DNA of 64,000 nt from CAZSHG01 sp964459995 (GTDB taxonomy: Bacteria > UBP14 > UBA6098). The position numbers were made by a program, and so were the translations under genes. Positions 52,873 through 61,100 of this stretch are shown piece after piece. Each line of letters begins with the position of its first letter. Within the stretch, counting starts at the first letter, position 1. Below the pieces are notes generated by a model that was not told the origin of the DNA, did not search any database, and saw only the letters and a program-made list of their open reading frames with translations. The DNA lies in the NCBI GenBank assembly GCA_964459995.1, contig CAYWOR010000005.1, forward strand, positions 123,168 through 187,167, written 5' to 3'.

Positions 52873-53583
52873 TTACCGGACAATTTTTGTGTCTGTGTGG
52901 AATTCGCAATGGCGGTCGATGATTTTCTCCATTTTTCCCGAAATCTCGTGCGGGACGGCTGTGTTGTCGCCATAAAATAGTGAACGAAGCGTTTCTATGT
53001 CCGCAGGCGTAAGCATTATCCCGCGCGGCCCGCATTTTTCGCAGATAATCCCACCGGATTCAGCATCGAAAAAGGCTTTTCCCGAAATTTCGCAATCGCA
53101 TCGCGAACAGATTTCCAGAATCGGCTCGTATCCAAGGGCGGAGAGGATTCTTGCTTTGAAAGCCAGCGATATCGAGGGCAGATTTTCCGAAGGTGAGCTG
53201 TCGAGCTGGCGCAGTGTGTTCTCGAAGGCTTTCCAAAGCGCGTAGTTCGGCTCATCGGTATGTGTCAATGAATCGAGGGTTCGGAGAATTTTCGCGGCGG
53301 TTTCCATTCTATCGAGGTTTGATTTTATTCCGGAAAAATCAGCGATTATGTCCGCTTTTCCGATAATCTGAACCTCGCGAGAGGGCTTAATATAGACCTC
53401 CGCCTCGATCATGTTGAGCGGTTCGAGGACGGAGGCCATGCCGGATTTCGATTTGTTTGACCGTGCGCCTTTAGCGATAACGGAGAGTTTGCCTCGTTCA
53501 TCGCTGAATAAGCTGACGATGAGGCTCGACTCTCCGTATCGAATTCGCCTAAGGACGAAGGCCTCGAGGCTAATAATGTCCAT
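52873..53583 (-). CDS. recO: DNA repair protein RecO
   Basis: 236 residues. RecO anneals single strands and with RecR loads RecA on SSB-coated DNA. The N-terminal OB fold reads LEAFVLRRIRYGESSLIVSLFSDERGKLSVIAKGARSN in pieces; a helical core follows, with a zinc site formed by CSRCDC and CEKC. The length is normal. It is the last gene of the asnS operon, 41 nt after the lipoprotein gene. Its stop lies 12 nt inside the right edge of the 55-bp repeat region, so the end is safe. Confidence 0.93.
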   Translation of the reverse strand: MDIISLEAFVLRRIRYGESSLIVSLFSDERGKLSVIAKGARSNKSKSGMASVLEPLNMIEAEVYIKPSREVQIIGKADIIADFSGIKSNLDRMETAAKILRTLDSLTHTDEPNYALWKAFENTLRQLDSSPSENLPSISLAFKARILSALGYEPILEICSRCDCEISGKAFFDAESGGIICEKCGPRGIMLTPADIETLRSLFYGDNTAVPHEISGKMEKIIDRHCEFHTDTKIVR

Positions 53584-53624
53584 TTTCCATCATGCCGAAT
53601 GCTGTCCCGGCGGCTTTCAGGGAA

Positions 53625-54347
53625 TTAGGGATTATATTGCTCTAATGTTGCGATAATTTTCGGCATATTTGTTTCGAGAAGGACAAGTTCCTGCTCGGTG
53701 AAGCCTTCGGGCTTTTGAGACGCCGGGTTGAATATTGATTCCAACTGCTGAACCGCCGCCTGCATCTGCATTTTCTCGTTCTCGGGGGTTGCGGGATCCG
53801 CAAGCTTGGCTTTGAATTCTTCGAGCTGATTTAGAGCATCCTGGACCTGAATCTTGGTAGCAGAGAGCTGTGCGATTTGGTTTTGTGCTTCGGCTTTCTG
53901 CTCGGGCGGCACCTGGCCGGATTGAATCATCGCGTTGAGCTGGTCGATATTCATCTGAATGTTAGCGGGCTTGAGGTTTTCGGCCTGCTGAACGGCATTT
54001 AGGAACATTCCAGCGGTAATAATTTTCTGGTATATGCCAAAAAACCAATCCTGATTAAGGCCTTTCTGCGCCATTTCTTTTTCGATTTTGTCCATGACCT
54101 CGGCAGTTTTGACCTCGTCCACGGGGCTATCGGTCGATGTCTGTTCGAGTTCGCCGCGGTATTTATCGACAACAGTTTGAACCTCGGGGAAGACCTTTAT
54201 GAAGGAATCGACAACCGTCTGTGTAATGGTCAGATCGACCTCTCCTGCTTCGGTTTGGGTCGCGGCGTCGGTTTTGTCCTTCGAGCAACCGGTCATGAGC
54301 AAAACAATCGCCATAAGGATTGTAATTGCCACTTTTGTGAAATTCAT
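53625..54347 (-). CDS. Lipoprotein of unknown function
   Basis: 240 residues. Lipoprotein signal peptide with MTGC (C21). The mature protein is almost wholly helical, rich in Gln, Glu and Lys, with likely coiled coils (EQKAEAQNQIAQLSATKIQV and LNQLEEFKAKLAD). No family is recognised. It lies between asnS and recO, with AGGAG before the ATG at 54347 and 14 nt after asnS. Its role is open. Confidence 0.75.
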   Translation of the reverse strand: MNFTKVAITILMAIVLLMTGCSKDKTDAATQTEAGEVDLTITQTVVDSFIKVFPEVQTVVDKYRGELEQTSTDSPVDEVKTAEVMDKIEKEMAQKGLNQDWFFGIYQKIITAGMFLNAVQQAENLKPANIQMNIDQLNAMIQSGQVPPEQKAEAQNQIAQLSATKIQVQDALNQLEEFKAKLADPATPENEKMQMQAAVQQLESIFNPASQKPEGFTEQELVLLETNMPKIIATLEQYNP

Positions 54348-54361
54348 TCTTTCTCCTCTAA

Positions 54362-55663
54362 TTAGGGATTTAAACGGTGAATCATCCGCGGGAATGGTAT
54401 AACCTCGCGGACATGTTTTATTCCAGTAATCCACGCCACGGTTCTTTCTACGCCGAGTCCGAAGCCGGCGTGTGGAACAGAGCCATAGCGTCGAAGGTCG
54501 AGATACCAGCTATAGGCTTCCTCAGGAAGCTTCTCTTCGCGGATTCGGGCGCGAAGTTTCTCGATGTCGTCCTCGCGTTGGCTTCCGCCGATAATCTCGC
54601 CATAGCCCTCCGGGGCGATAAGGTCGGAACATTTGACCAAATCGGACCGTGTCGGGTGCTCTTTCATATAGAAAGCTTTGATTGCTTTCGGATAATCGTA
54701 GATAAAGACCGGCGTGTCGAAATTGTCCGAGACAATGGTCTCTGCGGCGCCGCCGATATCCTGTCCGTGTTCGATTTCGAAATCTTTCGATTTGAGGAAC
54801 TCGACAGTTTTGTCGTAGGAGAGCCTCGCGAAGGGTTTCGAGATGGAATCGAGGATTGGTTTTGGGTCCCTTTCGAGCACTTCGAGTTCGGCCTTGCTCG
54901 CTTCGATCGCTCTGGTTATAACTCCGCGGACGAATTTCTCTTGGATGTCCATGTTCTCGTCGTTATCGACAAAGGCGGTTTCGACATCGACCATCCAGAA
55001 TTCGGTGAGATGCCGGCGCGTTTTCGATTTTTCCGCACGGAATGTCGGTCCGAAATCATAGACCCTGTTATGCGCGAACATGGCGGCTTCGAGATAGAGT
55101 TGGCCGGTTTGCGATAAATATGCGTTGCCGAGATCGAAATATTCGACCGAGAAGAGGGTGCCGCTTTCCTCGCCGATCGAGCCGGTCAGAATAGGCGTGT
55201 CGATTAGGACATAGCCCTCATCGCGCATATAGTCGCGAATGGCATGGACAACGTTGTCGCGGACACGTATCGCGGCCCATTGAAGCCTGCTTCTGAGCCA
55301 CAAATGCCTGTTGTCGAGGAGAAATTCCGCGCCGTGTTCTTTTGGCTGAATCGGGTATTCCTCGGCAATTTGGACGATTTCGAGGCTCTTGAGGGCGAGT
55401 TCGTATCCGCCAACCGAGCGCGGTTCCTCACGGACAGTTCCGGTAATGATAACCGAAGACTCCTGAGTCAGCTCGTCGAAAAGTTCGAAGGCCTTATCGT
55501 CGCATTCGCCCTGCACGAGAACGCATTGCATAAGACCGGTGCCGTCGCGGAGGATAAGGAATTTGACCTTTCCATGGCCGCGCTTGCTGTAAACCCATCC
55601 CCTAACTGCAACTTCGGTGCCGGTGTATTGCGAAGAATCGCTTATGTAGAATCTCTTTTCCAT
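54362..55663 (-). CDS. asnS: Asparaginyl-tRNA synthetase
   Basis: 433 residues, class IIb synthetase. It charges tRNA-Asn with asparagine. OB anticodon domain (about 1-110: VAVRGWVYSKRGHGKVKFLILRDG in pieces), motif 2 FGPTFRAEKSKTRRHLTEFWMVD, motif 3 GFGLGVERTVAWITG. The sequence could in principle be non-discriminating, but asparagine specificity is the usual assignment for this motif set. The start is ATG 55663 with a weak site. It heads the asnS-lipoprotein-recO operon. Confidence 0.94.
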   Translation of the reverse strand: MEKRFYISDSSQYTGTEVAVRGWVYSKRGHGKVKFLILRDGTGLMQCVLVQGECDDKAFELFDELTQESSVIITGTVREEPRSVGGYELALKSLEIVQIAEEYPIQPKEHGAEFLLDNRHLWLRSRLQWAAIRVRDNVVHAIRDYMRDEGYVLIDTPILTGSIGEESGTLFSVEYFDLGNAYLSQTGQLYLEAAMFAHNRVYDFGPTFRAEKSKTRRHLTEFWMVDVETAFVDNDENMDIQEKFVRGVITRAIEASKAELEVLERDPKPILDSISKPFARLSYDKTVEFLKSKDFEIEHGQDIGGAAETIVSDNFDTPVFIYDYPKAIKAFYMKEHPTRSDLVKCSDLIAPEGYGEIIGGSQREDDIEKLRARIREEKLPEEAYSWYLDLRRYGSVPHAGFGLGVERTVAWITGIKHVREVIPFPRMIHRLNP

Positions 55664-55697
55664 AATTTTACCATTGGGTTGAGATAATAAACTTTTC

Positions 55698-55725
55698 AAT
55701 ATAAAAAATAAGAACTCGATGTCAA
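55698..55725 (-). promoter_or_regulatory. Sigma-70-type promoter of the asnS operon
   Basis: Minus strand TTGACA (55725-55720), 16-nt spacer, TATATT (55703-55698), 35 nt before the asnS ATG. Confidence 0.7.
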
Positions 55726-55796
55726 TGAAAAAAACCGTGGCGGAGGAATAGGGGGTTGCGGATTTTCGTTGAATATTTGCCAAATAAAACACCGGC

Positions 55797-55824
55797 TTGA
55801 CATTCGACGAATTAACACTATTTT
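55797..55824 (+). promoter_or_regulatory. Sigma-70-type promoter of the thiC transcript
   Basis: TTGACA (55797-55802), 16-nt spacer, TATTTT (55819-55824). The transcript would begin at about 55831, exactly where the riboswitch P1 stem opens. Confidence 0.75.
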
Positions 55825-55830
55825 AGATTT

Positions 55831-55912
55831 GCTGAACGGGGAGCGATAGCTGAGACCCCATAAGGGTAACCCGAGGAACCTGATCCGGGTAATTCCGGCG
55901 TAGGGATTTGGC
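55831..55912 (+). ncRNA. TPP riboswitch (THI element)
   Basis: The conserved core is clear: GGGGAGC, CTGAGA, then GGAACCTGATCC and GGGTAATTCCGGCGTAGGGA. P1 can be formed by GCTGAA (55831-55836) and TTTGGC (55907-55912) with G-U pairs. The P3 stem is short (AGC/GCT around GATA), and a CCCC/GGGT hairpin fits the variable arm. It senses thiamine pyrophosphate and controls thiC. Confidence 0.93.
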
Positions 55913-55914
55913 GA

Positions 55915-55941
55915 TCGCCCCTTTTTTATCGGGGCTTTTTT
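55915..55941 (+). terminator. Expression-platform terminator of the TPP riboswitch
   Basis: GCCCC pairs with GGGGC around a T-rich loop, followed by seven T. It immediately follows the aptamer and precedes thiC, so ligand-controlled termination is the simplest reading. Confidence 0.75.
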
Positions 55942-55960
55942 TATTTTAGGAAGGATTGAT

Positions 55961-57259
55961 ATGAGCCTATTGGAAGAAGCGCGGCAGGAATTGGTTTCCA
56001 CAGAGATTATCGTTGCCGCGAAAAAAGAGAATATGGAGCCGGACGCTCTTCGCGAACTTGTTGCGCTCGGACGAGTAGTTATTCTTCGCAACCGCATGCG
56101 GAATGTTAAAATAGAGCCTCTCGCAGTCGGGCAGGGAACGCGGACAAAGGTAAACGCGAACATCGGCACCAGCGAGGACAACGCGAGTATCGATGAAGAG
56201 CTGAAAAAGCTCGAAGCGGCTATTTCCGCGAAGGCGGATACGGTGATGGATCTTTCCACCGGCGGCGACCTCGACGAGATTCGGCGTCAGATAATAGCTT
56301 TATCTACGATTCCTGTCGGGACGGTGCCGATCTATGAGGTCGCGGTTAATCGCCGCAAGGCCGGTAAACCGGTCGTGGATATGGACTCCGAGGAGATTTT
56401 CGAAGTTATCGAGAAGCAAGGGGAACAGGGCGTCGATTTCATCACAGTGCATTGCGGTGTTACAAAAAAAGTGGTGCAATATCTTCTCAACAGCGGAAGG
56501 ATAATGGATATCGTTTCGCGCGGCGGTGCGTTCCACGCCGAATGGATTCTTAAGAATAACCGCGAAAATCCCCTCTATGAGCAATTTGACAGGCTTTGCG
56601 AGATTGCAAAAAGATATGAGATGACGCTTTCGCTTGGCGACGGTCTTCGTCCGGGGGCAATCGCGGACGCCACCGACAGGCCGCAGATAGGCGAGCTGGT
56701 GGTTCTGGGCGAGTTGGTTCACCGTGCGCGAGAGCTTGGCGTGCAGGCTATGGTCGAAGGGCCGGGACATGTGCCTATCGACGACGTTTCAGCAAATATT
56801 CAGATTCAGAAACAGATTTGCGACGAAGCGCCGTTTTATGTTTTGGGTCCGATTGTAACGGACATCGCGCCGGGGTATGATCATATTACCTCGGCGATTG
56901 GCGGCGCTATAGCCTCTGCAAGCGGTGCGGATTTTCTGTGCTATGTTACATGTAACGAGCATCTTTCGCTTCCCGATGTCGAGGCTGTTCGTCAGGGTGT
57001 AATTGTAACGAGAATAGCGGCGCATGCGGGAGATATTGCCAAAGATATCCCCGGAGCTTGGGAATGGGATTTGCGGATGAGCGAGGCGCGTCATGCACTC
57101 GACTGGCCGAAGATGCTCGAGCTGGCTATCGATCCGGAATTGGCTTCGAAAATTCGGGAAAAATCACCCCCAAAAGAGGAAGACACCTGCACGATGTGCG
57201 GACAATACTGCGCGGTGAAGCGCATTACAGAGCTTCGGAAGACAATTATTGACGAATAG
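55961..57259 (+). CDS. thiC: Phosphomethylpyrimidine synthase ThiC
   Basis: 432 residues, the short form without the N-terminal extension. A radical-SAM enzyme that rearranges aminoimidazole ribotide to the thiamine pyrimidine. The auxiliary-type C-terminal cluster motif is C410-x2-C413-x3-C417 (CTMCGQYC). Other signatures are DLSTGGDLDEIR, FITVHCGVTK, RGGAFHAEWI, SLGDGLRPG, VEGPGHVPID and GPIVTDIAPGYDHITSAIGG. AGGAAGG precedes ATG. It is alone, so the other thi genes lie elsewhere. It ends nine bases from convergent rmlA. Confidence 0.97.
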   Translation: MSLLEEARQELVSTEIIVAAKKENMEPDALRELVALGRVVILRNRMRNVKIEPLAVGQGTRTKVNANIGTSEDNASIDEELKKLEAAISAKADTVMDLSTGGDLDEIRRQIIALSTIPVGTVPIYEVAVNRRKAGKPVVDMDSEEIFEVIEKQGEQGVDFITVHCGVTKKVVQYLLNSGRIMDIVSRGGAFHAEWILKNNRENPLYEQFDRLCEIAKRYEMTLSLGDGLRPGAIADATDRPQIGELVVLGELVHRARELGVQAMVEGPGHVPIDDVSANIQIQKQICDEAPFYVLGPIVTDIAPGYDHITSAIGGAIASASGADFLCYVTCNEHLSLPDVEAVRQGVIVTRIAAHAGDIAKDIPGAWEWDLRMSEARHALDWPKMLELAIDPELASKIREKSPPKEEDTCTMCGQYCAVKRITELRKTIIDE

Positions 57260-57268
57260 CGGTTTCGG

Positions 57269-58000
57269 TTAGGAGTGCTTGAAACTCGTCGCGACTGTAA
57301 CAACCGTCTGATAATAGGCTTCAATCGAAGCGCCGGCGTCGGCCCACCAGCCGTCGAGGAAGCTATGGTTTAGTTTGCCCATGTCGAGATAGGCGTTGTT
57401 GACGTCGGTGATTTCCAGCTCGCCGCGCCCCGACGGGACGAGTTTTTTGATTATCTTGAAAACCTCGGGGTCATACATGTAAACACCGATAACGGCGAAA
57501 TTAGAGGGCGGGGCACTCGGTTTTTCGATTATTTGTGCGATCTTGTTGTCTTCGCCGAAACGGACGACGCCGTAATCCCGCGGATCTTCGACCTCTTTGA
57601 GGATAATCCTCGCACCGCCGTTCTGTTTTGCGAATTCCTGCACAGCGCTTTTCAGACTGCTTTCGATGATGTTGTCGCCGAGGAATACGACAACTTTTTC
57701 GCCATCGACGAAATGCTCGCACAAGCCGAGGGCTTCGGCGATACCGCCTTCGTCCATCTGATAGGTGTAGTTGAGATGTTTTAGGCCGAATTCGTGGCCG
57801 TTTCCGAGAAGCCTAAGGAATTCGCCGGCGTGGTTTCCGCCGCAGACAATCATTATATCGTCGATTCCCGCCTCCACAAGGGTGCGGATGGGGTAATAAA
57901 TCATCGGTGCATCGTAAACGGGGAGAAGATGCTTGTTTGTGATGTTGGTCAGAGGCCGCAGTCTTGTTCCGAGTCCGCCCGCGAGAATAACGCCTTTCAT
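57269..58000 (-). CDS. rmlA: Glucose-1-phosphate thymidylyltransferase (short type)
   Basis: 243 residues. It joins dTTP and glucose-1-phosphate to give dTDP-glucose, the substrate of RmlB (25524-26468). GGLGTRLRPLT binds the nucleotide; LPVYDAPMIYYPI, VFLGDNI, EVEDPRDYGVV, EKP and DGWWADAG follow. It lacks the last 45 or so residues of E. coli RmlA, as in archaeal-type enzymes. The start is ATG 58000, with AGGAG at seven bases; that site lies in one arm of a perfect hairpin (58002-58047). Confidence 0.92.
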   Translation of the reverse strand: MKGVILAGGLGTRLRPLTNITNKHLLPVYDAPMIYYPIRTLVEAGIDDIMIVCGGNHAGEFLRLLGNGHEFGLKHLNYTYQMDEGGIAEALGLCEHFVDGEKVVVFLGDNIIESSLKSAVQEFAKQNGGARIILKEVEDPRDYGVVRFGEDNKIAQIIEKPSAPPSNFAVIGVYMYDPEVFKIIKKLVPSGRGELEITDVNNAYLDMGKLNHSFLDGWWADAGASIEAYYQTVVTVATSFKHS

Positions 58001-58001
58001 T

Positions 58002-58047
58002 GCCATACTCCTATCTGTCCGTAACCGTCGATGGATCGGAGTATGGC
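58002..58047 (-). promoter_or_regulatory. Hairpin that would mask the rmlA ribosome-binding site
   Basis: In the rmlA mRNA GCCATACTCC (58047-58038) is followed after 26 nt by its exact complement GGAGTATGGC (58011-58002), one base before the start codon. The second arm contains GGAG of the Shine-Dalgarno. A ten-bp perfect stem of this kind should repress translation unless opened. Confidence 0.6.
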
Positions 58048-58069
58048 GGCGGATGCGATTATTCAAAGG

Positions 58070-58098
58070 AAATTAAGATTTGTAATCATTCGTGTCAA
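58070..58098 (-). promoter_or_regulatory. Sigma-70-type promoter of rmlA
   Basis: Minus strand TTGACA (58098-58093), 17-nt spacer, TAATTT (58075-58070). Transcription from about 58063 would include the full hairpin of 58002-58047. Confidence 0.7.
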
Positions 58099-58125
58099 GA
58101 TAATTCCATCGAACGATTAAAATAC

Positions 58126-58152
58126 TTGCGTTTTATGCATACATTATATAAT
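58126..58152 (+). promoter_or_regulatory. Candidate promoter of the giant repeat protein
   Basis: TTGCGT (58126-58131), 15-nt spacer, TATAAT (58147-58152), 45 nt before the ATG. The spacer is short, so this is less certain. Confidence 0.5.
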
Positions 58153-58197
58153 TTATTTTTGTTATTTGTTTCTTTTTCGATTACTTAGGGAGCCCCT

Positions 58198-61100
58198 ATG
58201 AAGAAAATCGCTATTCTTTTTCTCATAATTCTTGCCGTCAGCCTTACTGAAGCCATCGAAACCCCACCCTCCTTTTTTGCCCCTCCGGAACCCGAATCGG
58301 GGGATATTCTCGAACGAATGATGCTATCCATGCCGGACGCTTTGGCCGATCCGGAGGGCTATGCCGAATGGAAAGCCGGATATGCGGCGGCTTTGACCGA
58401 CATTGACGCCCCTCGAACAAGGCCTATGGAGCCGATGGTCCTCTCGCTCAACAACGGCTATGTCGATTTCAAAATGAGCGAAGGTCCGGGGACAGGGGTT
58501 TATTCCGAGGGTTGCCGTCCGTCCGGTGCGGGGACATGGATGAGGCTGACCTATTACTACCCAAGCACACCTTGGGACTGGACTATCTACAAAATCGACG
58601 GCCATTCGCCGATAAAAACTTACAGGACGGGCACGGGCACCGTGTTGTCGGCAAATGCCGATAGTATGTATATCATTGGCGACAAGGCCTATACCATTTG
58701 GAATAATCTCGGCGGGCATGGATGCAAGGTCGTGCAGATTCTTCAGTGTGTCAGCCTCGGCGCAACACCGGGAGCAATCGAGCAGGTAAAGCGAACGAAT
58801 TACATCATCCCGCGGGATGGTAGCTCACACAGCGTTGGTTGCATGGTTTATTGGGATACCCAGCTTAATTCGAGCGACGGCGCGAATATCGCGACTGCTT
58901 TCGGATACACTGGCATCGCGACTTTCCACACCGCACCTTCGATTCCGCCGACCTGGCGCGCTTTCGAGAGCGGAACCCCGCCGACGACATGGGGTATCGA
59001 GGCTTTGGGCATCCTTATGGGTTTCGAAGCTACTATGCCGGATGCTTTCTGGTATGGCAACTGGGGGTCTACGTATCTCAACGGCTGGGAAAATGCTGAA
59101 TGGATTGGTGACAGCGGCGGTAGCTATGGCGGCGACACCGCGGCAATGGTCAAATGGAATCAACGGACGGTCGCACCGGGAGATACCGCGAAATTTGTTA
59201 CATACTATGGTATCGGCGAGATCGGAAGCGTTGGCATAAACCTGCTTCACGGGCCGCCGACGCTTACTGCCGGATGTTCCGGCGTGATTCCGAACCCTGT
59301 TTCTTTCGACGCTGTCATCACGAATTTTGGGACATCGACCGCAAATAATGTTGTCGTAACGCTCAATCTGGGCGGCACACCTCTGACTGTCGCTTCTGGC
59401 GCGAACCCTCAGAATTTGGGGTCGATCGCCGGAAGTGGCGGCGGTTCGGTGGCAACATGGGGCGTCAACATTCCGCCATCGGCCTACGGCACGACCCAGT
59501 GCTACAGCATTTCGGTTACATGGGCCGGCGGTGGGCCGATAACTCAGAATCACTGCATCACTATTCCGTCGATTCCGGATATTTCAATCGACGCCACAGC
59601 TGACGATTACAATCTTTGCGTGGGAGAATGCACGAATCTTCACGCGGTTTTGGATACTGCGGGCGAAGGAATGGGCAGTCTTATATGGTCATATAGCTGG
59701 AGCCCTACAACGGGGCTTTCTTCGCCGACATCGCCAAATCCCACCGCCTGCCCAACATCGACAACGACTTATACGGTAACCGCAACAGCCGCTGACTGCA
59801 TCGTTTCGGACAACGTTACGGTGAATGTCCATCCGACACCGAGCGTTAGTATTGCGAATGTTGTAATTTGTAACGGCGAATCGACGACGCTGACCGCGAA
59901 TGTTGCACCTGCCGGAAGTTATACCTATAGTTGGTCGCCCGGCGGAGGAACAGGTTCAAGCATTACCGTATCACCTTCATCGACAACGACTTATACGTGC
60001 AATGTAACCTCGGCATACGGCTGTTCGAACAACGGCTCCGGCACAGTTACCGTTCAACCGACGCCTACTGTTACGGTGCGCGACACCTTTATCTGCGCGG
60101 GAAGCTCTGTTACGCTTTCGGCGAATGTAACTCCCGCCGGTTCATGGAACTACAGCTGGTCACCCGGCGGCGCGACTTCTTCTTCTATTAGCGTATCCCC
60201 CGCATCGACAACGACTTACACATGCAACGTAACTTCGGCCTATGGTTGCAACGGCTCCGACGCCGGCACTGTAACGGTGTATCCTCAACCTGTAGTTACA
60301 ATCGCGAATGTCGATGTCTGTGCGGGCGAGACAGGAACTCTTATCGCGAACGTAACTCCCGCAGGATCATATACTTATCTTTGGTCGCCCGGCGGCGCGA
60401 CTTCTTCGAGCATTTCTGTAGCGCCGTCATCTACGACGACCTACACTTGCGAGGTTGTCAGCAATTATGGTTGTGTCGGAAGCTCTACCGGCACGATCAA
60501 TGTCCATCCAAACCCCGTGGTTACAATCGCGGATGCGACTATATGTTTTGGCGATGCGATTACGTTAACCGCTTTCGTTACGCCGACTATTCCCGGTGCG
60601 ACCTATTATTGGACTCCCGGCGGCGGCACGAGCAACTCTTTGAATGTATATCCTTCCGATACAACGACATACACCTGCACAGTAACAACTCCCGCCTCCT
60701 GCGAGGGGGTCGGCACGGCAACCGTCAACATCGTATTTCCGCCATCGAATGTTGAACTACTCGAGCCGCCCAACGGTTCGATCGATATGGAACCCGGGCT
60801 TGTCGAGTTCGATTGGACTGATGCCGAAGGCGACCCACCTTTCACCTATGATTTTCTTCTGGATGGCGTGGTTGTAGCTTCCGGACTCACAGCCACCGAG
60901 TTCGAGCTTGTTTTCGGATGCGATGAGGTGCATAACTGGAATGTCATCGCGCATGGCACCTGCGGTTCGGACACCAGCGATGTTTGGAATTTCAGCATCG
61001 CCGAATGCACTCCGCCAATTGTCGAGATTATCGAACCGCTCGACCGCACATTCAGCGCTTGCGACGATCAACGGATTATTATGTATATCTTCGACGATTC

